A stretch of 64,000 nucleotides of DNA, from assembly GCF_002177135.1 (NCBI RefSeq), contig NZ_MWPH01000001.1:930001-994000 (forward strand). Direction: 5' to 3'. Made by a program: the position numbers and the translations under genes. Every line of letters begins with the position of its first letter. Position 1 is the stretch's first letter. Shown one piece after another: positions 1 to 6,362 of the stretch. The notes beneath the pieces were generated by a model that made no database searches, was not told where the DNA came from, and saw only the letters and a program-made list of their open reading frames with translations. The stretch is from Natronolimnobius baerhuensis (GTDB lineage: Archaea; Halobacteriota; Halobacteria; Halobacteriales; Natrialbaceae).

Positions 1-920
1 GTCGCTTTCGAGCCCATGCTGCCGGAAACCCACTCCATCGTGGCGTTTTCTTCACAGATGGCGCGTTTGGTGTTCAGGTTGAACGTGTTCTTCGACCAGT
101 TCTGCACGGTCGAGTACTGGACGTGAGCGTCCTCGCCGACAAAGACCTCGACGCAGCCCGAGTGAAGGTTGTGGGCACCGTATTTTGGTGCGGAACAGCC
201 CTCAATGTAGTGGACTTCCGAGCCTTCCTCGGCGACGATGAGCGTGTGCTCGAACTGCCCCATCCCTTCCGAGTTCATCCGGAAGTACGCTTGGACCGGC
301 ATCTCGACGGTGACGTCCTCGGGAATGTAGACGAACGATCCACCGGACCAGACGGCACCGTGGAGTGCAGCGAACTTGTTGTCGCTTGGGGGCACACAGG
401 TCGTCATGAAGTACTCCTTGACGAGTTCTGGGTGCTCTTTGACCGCGCGGTCCATATTCATGAAGACCACGCCTTTCTCCTCCCACTGTTCTTGCATGTT
501 CTGGTAGACGACCTCAGACTCGTACTGGGCACCAACACCCGAGAGGGCGTTCTTCTCGGCTTCCGGAATACCCAACTTGTCGAAGGTGTCTTTGATCTCG
601 TCTGGCAGCTCCGTCCAGTCATCGACGCCTTCGCGCTTGTCGACGTCCGGGCGGATGTAGGGAACGATCTCCTCGATATCCAGTTCGGTTAGATCCGGCT
701 GGCCGGGCCAGTCGGTCGGCATCGGCATGTTGTGATACTGCTTGAGCGCGCGGAGACGGCGCTCGAGCATCCACTCGGGCTCGTCTTTGTCCTCGGAGAT
801 CATGCGGATGACCTCTTCGGTTAGCCCCTTGCCGGATCTGACTGCGGAGTTCTCCTCCTTCTTGAACTCGAACCGGGCCTCAGTGTCTGTCTCTTTTAGG
901 TGGTCTTGATCGGAACTCAT
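1..920 (-). CDS. sufB: Fe-S cluster assembly protein SufB (C-terminus outside the window)
   Basis: SufB is the scaffold subunit of the cytosolic SufBCD complex, which builds Fe-S clusters with energy from the SufC ATPase. The reading frame starts at the ATG ending at 920 and runs off the left edge, leaving about 306 N-terminal residues. Typical SufB features are seen: the motif WSGGSFVYIPEDV, the stretch IEGCSAPKYGAHNLHSGCVEVF and the later NWSKNTFNLNTKRA, which belong to the beta-helix core. The gene lies 61 bases downstream of sufC on the same strand, the usual haloarchaeal sufC-sufB order; sufD would be expected next but lies outside the window. It is probably co-transcribed from the sufC promoter. 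Confidence 0.96.
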   Translation of the reverse strand, partial: MSSDQDHLKETDTEARFEFKKEENSAVRSGKGLTEEVIRMISEDKDEPEWMLERRLRALKQYHNMPMPTDWPGQPDLTELDIEEIVPYIRPDVDKREGVDDWTELPDEIKDTFDKLGIPEAEKNALSGVGAQYESEVVYQNMQEQWEEKGVVFMNMDRAVKEHPELVKEYFMTTCVPPSDNKFAALHGAVWSGGSFVYIPEDVTVEMPVQAYFRMNSEGMGQFEHTLIVAEEGSEVHYIEGCSAPKYGAHNLHSGCVEVFVGEDAHVQYSTVQNWSKNTFNLNTKRAICEENATMEWVSGSMGSKA

Positions 921-981
921 GATTTGTATGTAGTCGTGTTTACGGCTCTGGCGTTATTACGGTTGTTCTAGCCACAAACGG

Positions 982-1890
982 TTACGCGGTGCCGTAGACT
1001 TCGTCGCGGACCCAGTCGTACCCCTTATCCTCGAGTTCTTCGGCGAGTTCTGGACCGCCGCTTTTGGCGATCTGACCGTCGAGCATCACGTGGACGTGAT
1101 CCGGCTCGACGTAATCGAGGATGCGCTGGTAGTGGGTGATCTGAAGGACACCAGTGCCCTGCTCGTCGCGCAGCGCGTTGATGCCGTTCGAAACGTCCTG
1201 TAGGCGGTCGATGTCCAGCCCGGAGTCGATCTCGTCGAGCACGGCGACCGAGGGCTCGAGGATGGCTGCCTGAAGGACTTCGTTCTGTTTCTTCTCCCCA
1301 CCGGAGAAGCCGGCGTTGAGGTAGCGCTGGGCGAACTTCTCATCCATGTCCAGTTGTTCCATCTTCTCCTGGAGGATCTGCTGGAACTCGGCGACGCCAA
1401 CTTCGCCCTCGTCGACGTTGCCCTCCATGGGCGAGGTCTCGAAGCCGTCGTCTTCGTCGTCTTCGTCGATACCCTCGTCGTCCTCAAAGAGCTCTTCGCG
1501 CTCTTCGATCTTGGCGTTCAGTGCGGTTCGCAGGAAGTTCGTCATCGTGACGCCGTCGATCTCGGCGGGATACTGGAACGCGAGGAAGATACCGAGTGCC
1601 GCGCGCTCGTTTGGCTCGAGGTCGAGGAGGTCCCAGGTGCGCTGGTCCTCGTCGATCTCGATGTCCGCGCCGAACTCCTCGTCCTCGAGGTGAAGCAGTA
1701 CTTCACCGTCGGTGACCTCGTAGGCCGGGTGGCCAGCGATGACCTTGGCCGTCGTCGACTTCCCGGAGCCGTTTGGACCCATCAGGGCGTGAATTTCGCC
1801 CGACTCGACCTCGAGGGAAACACCCTCAAGAATCTTCTCGTCGCCCTCCGCCACTTCTGCGTGTAGGTTGCGTAGTTCGAGACGTGCCAT
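982..1890 (-). CDS. sufC: Fe-S cluster assembly ATPase SufC
   Basis: SufC is the ABC-type ATPase of the SufBCD complex. The 302-residue protein has the Walker A motif GPNGSGKST near residue 37, an ABC signature FSGGEKKQNEV and the Walker B stretch AVLDEIDSGLD. The ATG at 1890 is chosen because the protein then begins MARLELRNLHAEV, the usual SufC start; the frame stays open 52 codons further upstream, but that extension crosses the promoter. The family is normally about 250 residues. The extra length is an acidic insertion of some 40 residues before the signature motif, rich in Asp and Glu. It is the first gene of a sufC-sufB unit. Confidence 0.95.
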   Translation of the reverse strand: MARLELRNLHAEVAEGDEKILEGVSLEVESGEIHALMGPNGSGKSTTAKVIAGHPAYEVTDGEVLLHLEDEEFGADIEIDEDQRTWDLLDLEPNERAALGIFLAFQYPAEIDGVTMTNFLRTALNAKIEEREELFEDDEGIDEDDEDDGFETSPMEGNVDEGEVGVAEFQQILQEKMEQLDMDEKFAQRYLNAGFSGGEKKQNEVLQAAILEPSVAVLDEIDSGLDIDRLQDVSNGINALRDEQGTGVLQITHYQRILDYVEPDHVHVMLDGQIAKSGGPELAEELEDKGYDWVRDEVYGTA

Positions 1891-1937
1891 AGTACTCTGT
1901 CGTGTGAACGGTCGGTCGTTGGCCTGATAACGGTTTC

Positions 1938-1953
1938 GTATCCAATTGGATAC
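1938..1953. promoter_or_regulatory. Perfect 16-bp palindrome at the sufC transcription start (candidate operator)
   Basis: The sequence GTATCCAATTGGATAC is a perfect inverted repeat. It lies 48 bases upstream of the sufC ATG and about 26 bases downstream of the putative sufC TATA box, so it should cover the transcription start. A bound dimeric repressor there would block initiation. An iron, redox or Fe-S responsive regulator is an inference from the downstream genes; I cannot name the protein. Confidence 0.6.
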
Positions 1954-1970
1954 GGTCCCACAAGAGCAAA

Positions 1971-1980
1971 ATAAGTTTTC
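1971..1980 (-). promoter_or_regulatory. Putative sufC TATA box
   Basis: On the minus strand this reads GAAAACTTAT, an A/T island preceded by a purine-rich BRE-like stretch. The predicted start falls near 1948, giving sufC a leader of roughly 58 bases. Confidence 0.5.
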
Positions 1981-2086
1981 GAAAGGGAAAATCGAATTGC
2001 GGGATGGACCCGATTCAGTGTATATCCGAACGTGTTCGACAGGCACTCACAGACAAGTGTGGAACGTCACTCAGCGCATCGAGCGC

Positions 2087-4822
2087 TCACATGAAACTGT
2101 CGAGGCCTTTTTGCTCTTGACCGTTTTTGACTTCGTCCCACGAAACTCCGAGCGCCTCGAGAATGCGCTCGATTGGCCCTTTGAGCGTTTTCTCGAGCAT
2201 GGTGTCGTAGTCGACTTCGAACTCGGGTGGGATTTCGTCGTCGTACTCGAAACAGATGACGTCGGGGTCGCGCTTGAACGCCCCGTAGAGGTGATCCTGC
2301 TGGGGATCAAACCCTTCTTCGCTTTCCATCCGCCGGAAGAAGGCGGGGTCGACGCGCTTGAGGTAGAGTCGCTTGGGCTTGCTCCCGCGCTGGAAGTTCG
2401 TTCCCAACAACAGGTTCGCGTACTTCGCGCCCCGAACCTGGGCCGTGTCGGTATCGTAGTTGTCCAGTCGCTTGCCGATGCCACCTGGAATCGCGATGTT
2501 CTCGAGGCTAATGTCGCCGGCCTGGACGTCCTCGATGATGCCGTTGACGTACTCCTTGGCTCCTTCGACGTCACCCTCCTTGACGATCATCTCGATGACT
2601 CGGTGCTGGACTTCCTTGGTGATCGGAGCGATATCCGAACGCTGGTACTCGAAGCCGACGATGTCGACGGTGTCGACGTCTTTGCCTTCTTTCCAGGTGA
2701 TGTGGCCAGCGTAGCGTTTCTTCTTGCCAGCCTGGAAGAATCGCCGGTAGAGTTTCTCAAACTCGATCTGGAAGCGGTGCTCCTCTGCGTTCAGGTCCTC
2801 ACGCGCAAAGTCGTCGTACCGCCCGTTGATGTACTCCTCAATCTCGAACGATTGCTCGAGGGCGTCGTCTTTGGAGACGTCCGGGCCAAGCTCGAGCATA
2901 ACGGAGTCGGTGTCGCCGTAGGCGACGGTGTAGTCGAGTTCGTTTGCAGCGGTCTCGGTGAACTCGATCACATCGCGTCCGGTTGCAGTGATTGCGGACG
3001 CTGCCTCCTTGTCGTAGAGGCGGAACTGCTCCCAGCCCGACACCCCATACAGCGAGTTCATGATGACCTTCACGGCTCCCTGCTGGCGGTCATACTGCTC
3101 GTACTCGGGCGATCCAGGTTCGTGCTCGTTTCGCAGCGCTTTCTTTTCCTCGCGCTCAGCGAGCAGTTCCGTAATCATCGTCCGGTTCACACCGTCAGGT
3201 TCCTTCCGGAAGTGCGTCCCAGTGGGCGCTTCGTAGGTCTCGCCGTCGTACTCGTCGGGATCAACTCTCGTCTCTGGCGACGCGTTGATCGTCGTCATAC
3301 ACATCGGGTACAGCGACTTCAGGTCGAGGACAGTGACGTTTTCTTTGACGCCCGTAATCGGCTCGAAGACGGCCCCGCCCTCGTACTCCTCGCCCGCTTC
3401 CTGCTGGCCCTTCGAGGGCAGCGCGAACTCGCCGTAGGCCTGATGCAGGACGTACATGTCCACCGCATCGCCCGGCGTCGGCGCGTCCTCGAGTTTGCAG
3501 CCGACGAACGCGCGCACCTCATCCCAGAACGTGATGATGTGTTGCTGGCGGTCGAGTTCGACACAGAGTTCGACGTCCCGGAGGTTGTACTCGAGCAGTT
3601 GTGTCGGATCGTCCTCCCAGAGATCACCGATGTCGCCGGCGTAGCGCTCCTTGCCGACGCCGAGTTCGGCCTCGCCGACAGCGTCGAGTCGGTACGAGTC
3701 GAGTTCGGAGAACACCATTCGCTGGTAGCCATACAGCAGGTCGAAGACGACCCGGCCTTTGATGTCGGGACCGCCCCAGTTACTGCGCCAGACTTCGTCG
3801 ATGCGAGAGAGGCGGTCGATCTCGAGATCGTAGTCGTGGTGTGGTCCCTGCAACTCCTCGAGGCGGTCGAGGAAGTACGGCGCGTCGAAATCCTCGAAGT
3901 TCCAGCCGGTCATGACGTCCGGATCCGTCTCTCGGACGTAGTCGACGAAGGCCTCGAGCATGGCCTCTTCCGCGTCGAAGGCGCGGACCTCGTGGTCGAT
4001 TGCACCCTCGATTGGCTCGTAGTCGGTGATCTCCGCGGGGATCTCACCGTTGCCCCTCTCAGCCGCACAGACCCACATGACGTACTCGTCGCGGTAGGAG
4101 TCGTGGCTGGTCAGACAGACAATTGGCTCCTCGCCGTCTTCTGGGAAGCCGTGGCGGTCCTCGACTTCGATGTCGAACGTCAGAACGCGCGGGTCAGCGT
4201 CGACGTCGACGGCTTCAACCTCGGTGTGGGGAACGACGAGCGAATCGTCGTTAGCGCGTCGTTCCGGGACGCGAATGCCACTCTGGATATCCTTGTCGAT
4301 CAAAAACCGGTTCGGGAACAGGATGTCGGCCTCGTAGTGCTCGAAGTCATCACGGATTTGCCCAACGTCTCGAGGCGTCTGGCCGAAAATCTTCGTGAGG
4401 TCCTCGCCACGGATACTCTCGTAGGAGTCGCCGTTCTCGTCTTCCGTTTCGCTGTCGGTCAGGCGGTCGTACTGGTCTTCGGGCGGGCGCTCGAGTGTCT
4501 CCGTCGGCGCGTAGAAGTACGGTCGAAAGCCGACGACCTGGACGTGCTCGAGTTCGTTCTCGGCGGTACGACCGAAGACGTGCATGATGGGCCGTTCCTC
4601 GTCGCCGTAGCCCGCGATGGTGTAGTCGACCTGCATGACGGCGAGTTCGAGTTCGCCTTGTGCTTCGGGCAGCGTTTCCTCGAGAACGTCGATAACCTCC
4701 GCAGCGCTCGAGCCGCCGTTGCCGGCGACGTGGGCCGCTTCCTCGTCCGGCCGTGCTTGTGCGTCTGCGTCGTCGGCCGTCGTGGCAAACTCTGAAAGTC
4801 CGCTCTGACCCGCCTCAGTCAT
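2087..4822 (-). CDS. polB: DNA polymerase family B (PolB)
   Basis: This is the replicative or repair B-family DNA polymerase with a 3'-5' proofreading exonuclease. In the 911 residues the order is: exonuclease motif I (DIEVEDRHG, near 217), motif II (NFEDFDAPYFLDR, near 308), motif III (YNLRDVELC, near 412), polymerase motif A (DLKSLYP, near 500), motif B (KVIMNSLYG, near 583) and motif C (YGDTDSV, near 632). The C-terminus QKGLDSFM matches a PIP box for binding the PCNA clamp. All motifs are uninterrupted, so the inteins often found in haloarchaeal PolB are absent. The N-terminal 40 residues are acidic and probably disordered. It is monocistronic and probably leaderless. Confidence 0.97.
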   Translation of the reverse strand: MTEAGQSGLSEFATTADDADAQARPDEEAAHVAGNGGSSAAEVIDVLEETLPEAQGELELAVMQVDYTIAGYGDEERPIMHVFGRTAENELEHVQVVGFRPYFYAPTETLERPPEDQYDRLTDSETEDENGDSYESIRGEDLTKIFGQTPRDVGQIRDDFEHYEADILFPNRFLIDKDIQSGIRVPERRANDDSLVVPHTEVEAVDVDADPRVLTFDIEVEDRHGFPEDGEEPIVCLTSHDSYRDEYVMWVCAAERGNGEIPAEITDYEPIEGAIDHEVRAFDAEEAMLEAFVDYVRETDPDVMTGWNFEDFDAPYFLDRLEELQGPHHDYDLEIDRLSRIDEVWRSNWGGPDIKGRVVFDLLYGYQRMVFSELDSYRLDAVGEAELGVGKERYAGDIGDLWEDDPTQLLEYNLRDVELCVELDRQQHIITFWDEVRAFVGCKLEDAPTPGDAVDMYVLHQAYGEFALPSKGQQEAGEEYEGGAVFEPITGVKENVTVLDLKSLYPMCMTTINASPETRVDPDEYDGETYEAPTGTHFRKEPDGVNRTMITELLAEREEKKALRNEHEPGSPEYEQYDRQQGAVKVIMNSLYGVSGWEQFRLYDKEAASAITATGRDVIEFTETAANELDYTVAYGDTDSVMLELGPDVSKDDALEQSFEIEEYINGRYDDFAREDLNAEEHRFQIEFEKLYRRFFQAGKKKRYAGHITWKEGKDVDTVDIVGFEYQRSDIAPITKEVQHRVIEMIVKEGDVEGAKEYVNGIIEDVQAGDISLENIAIPGGIGKRLDNYDTDTAQVRGAKYANLLLGTNFQRGSKPKRLYLKRVDPAFFRRMESEEGFDPQQDHLYGAFKRDPDVICFEYDDEIPPEFEVDYDTMLEKTLKGPIERILEALGVSWDEVKNGQEQKGLDSFM

Positions 4823-4844
4823 GATATCGCAGTTGGAAACGGCT

Positions 4845-4855
4845 GGATAAAAACC
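4845..4855 (-). promoter_or_regulatory. polB TATA box (leaderless transcript)
   Basis: The minus strand reads GGTTTTTATCC. Its centre is about 27 bases upstream of the polB ATG at 4822, so transcription should begin at or next to the start codon. Confidence 0.5.
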
Positions 4856-4942
4856 CCTGCAATCCGCACTCGAGACAGCGGGAAATCTCGCCTAAAGTCG
4901 CGCCACCCAAAACTCCCCGCCAACCTTGCGGGAGCAACAAGA

Positions 4943-4981
4943 CATATAATGTGGTAACACATACCATAGTCATAGGTGATC
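4943..4981 (+). promoter_or_regulatory. TATA box and strong Shine-Dalgarno of the small gene at 4986
   Basis: CATATAATG at 4943-4951 is a TATA-like element. GGTGATC at 4975-4981 matches the anti-Shine-Dalgarno end of haloarchaeal 16S rRNA over seven bases and stands four bases before a TTG codon. It decides the start of the downstream gene, and the predicted transcript begins only a few bases before it. Confidence 0.5.
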
Positions 4982-4985
4982 GACG

Positions 4986-5162
4986 TTGTCAACCCGTATT
5001 TCTGATGACACGGCGGACGGGCGTGAACCGAGTAGTGAACCCGCAGGCGTCGAGACGATTGAATCCTACGAGATTGACGACGGTGTTGTCTTCTATGACG
5101 CGGAAAATCCCCTCGCCTGGGTGGAGACATCCAAGACGTTGACGCTCGAGGACGTCGTTTAA
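4986..5162 (+). CDS. Small conserved haloarchaeal protein (DUF7331-like), TTG start
   Basis: This 58-residue acidic protein contains GVETIESYEIDDGVVFYD followed by AENPLAWVETSKTLTL. I recall this pattern from a widespread small haloarchaeal family, probably DUF7331; the assignment is from memory. TTG at 4986 is the best start: an in-frame stop lies three codons upstream, no ATG precedes the conserved part, and a strong Shine-Dalgarno sits just before it. There is no signal peptide or membrane segment, so it is cytoplasmic. Function is unknown. It is divergent from polB and precedes two further small genes on the same strand. Confidence 0.75.
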   Translation: MSTRISDDTADGREPSSEPAGVETIESYEIDDGVVFYDAENPLAWVETSKTLTLEDVV

Positions 5163-5231
5163 TCGTTTCAACCGCGTTCGTCACGAATATGAACGCGAAT
5201 CCTTTTTGTGGCGCTCCACCACAGAGCTACT

Positions 5232-5792
5232 GTGGGAACCGACCGGTCCGATCACGACGCAGACGAGTCTGGCCCAGCCGATGGCTCGGACGGCGAGCGC
5301 GACGGCCTGTCGATTCCGAAAGTCGAGACGGAAGACGCCGGCTCGGGATTTGTGTCGGACCTCAAGTCGGATACCGAACTCGAGGCAGCCAGCATTCCCG
5401 ACATAACGGATCCAGACTCCCTCGAGCCAGAGTCAGACGTTGCAACCGAGTTCGAGGACGTCGACTTCTCGGAGATTCCCGACGACCTCCTCGAGACGTT
5501 CGTCGCGCTCGTGCTCGTGATCAACGGGGCCGTTCTCGCCGTTTCGCTTGGGGCGCTCTTTCTGATCTTCGACGGCTCGACAGACCGCGGTATCCCATTG
5601 CTGGTGATCGGCGTCGTCCTGTTCGGGTTCGCGTTCCGGCGATACAGGCAGTACCAGCGCTCGCGTGAGGCCGATGACGATGAGACCAATGAGGACACCG
5701 ACGAGCGCGAGGACGATACTGGTGACAGTGGCGAAAGGCCTTCAAGCGAGGTCGCCGAACAACGGGTACCGGACGACCCAGACTCATCATGA
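5232..5792 (+). CDS. Haloarchaeal membrane protein with two TM helices (DUF7322-like)
   Basis: The acidic N-terminal half, about 80 residues, contains the segment EFEDVDFSEIPDDLLETFVALVL. Two membrane helices follow (around FVALVLVINGAVLAVSLGAL and IPLLVIGVVLFGFAF), then a basic RRYRQYQRSR stop and an acidic tail, a layout suggesting both ends in the cytoplasm. The start is uncertain. GTG at 5232 is preferred because an A/T box at 5201-5207 would make it leaderless; an in-frame GTG at 5208 would add eight residues. The last codons overlap the next gene by four bases (ATGA), so the two are coupled. The family name is from memory; function is unknown. Confidence 0.75.
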   Translation: MGTDRSDHDADESGPADGSDGERDGLSIPKVETEDAGSGFVSDLKSDTELEAASIPDITDPDSLEPESDVATEFEDVDFSEIPDDLLETFVALVLVINGAVLAVSLGALFLIFDGSTDRGIPLLVIGVVLFGFAFRRYRQYQRSREADDDETNEDTDEREDDTGDSGERPSSEVAEQRVPDDPDSS

Positions 5793-6301
5793 AAACCGTC
5801 CAGGACGATACGGGAAAGCGGTACCTCTTGCTCAAACAGTCCACACAGGCCAGCCTCGTTCGTGACCCAGACACTGGAAACGAGTGCTACATCCAGAACG
5901 ACCGCCTCGAGTCGAGCGACGAGAGCACGTTCGAAACCCTCGCACAGACGATCTCGCCAGCCGTTCGAACGCTCCTGACAAACGTTCACGACGAGACGAC
6001 GTTGGGAATCCTCCTCGAACTCGAGGCGCGTGGCCCACTCTCCGTCCGAGCGCTGCTCGAAGCCGATACCTGCTGTGAGAGCGATCTGCACGGGCGATTG
6101 ACGGTCCTCTCGTCGGCAGACCTGATCGACGAAACAGCTGTCGGTGGCGAACGCGGCTATCGGCTGACTGAGGAGTGTACCACGGCACTGGAAGCAATTC
6201 GAACGCCTGCGGACAACCACGAGCGCGACACCGACGACGAAACGACCAGCGAGGCGGAAGCAACGACAATCTCGAATACACAGCCAGTACAGGATAGCTA
6301 A
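5789..6301 (+). CDS. Conserved haloarchaeal protein with winged-helix-like middle (DUF7346-like)
   Basis: The 170-residue protein starts MKTVQDDTGKRYLLLKQS, followed by SLVRDPDTGNECYI, a short beta-rich head typical of this haloarchaeal family. Residues about 55-125 look like a winged helix: helices around TLGILLELEARGPLSVRALLEA, then GRLTVLSSADLIDE and a basic wing ERGYRLTEE. That suggests a DNA-binding or sensor role, but a gene target is not visible. The C-terminal 35 residues are acidic and disordered. It overlaps the upstream membrane-protein gene by four bases, so a membrane-linked regulatory pair is possible. The DUF number is from memory. Confidence 0.75.
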   Translation: MKTVQDDTGKRYLLLKQSTQASLVRDPDTGNECYIQNDRLESSDESTFETLAQTISPAVRTLLTNVHDETTLGILLELEARGPLSVRALLEADTCCESDLHGRLTVLSSADLIDETAVGGERGYRLTEECTTALEAIRTPADNHERDTDDETTSEAEATTISNTQPVQDS

Positions 6302-6362
6302 CCGGCGTTTGCTTCTCATTCAGCGACGAGGACCTGCCCAAGCGACGCGTTTGCGCGAGTGA

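Noticed and set aside
1946-4795. A long plus-strand open frame of 949 codons opposite polB
   Set aside because: It is the antisense of polB. Strong codon bias on the minus strand leaves few stops on the opposite strand, and the protein shows no family motifs.
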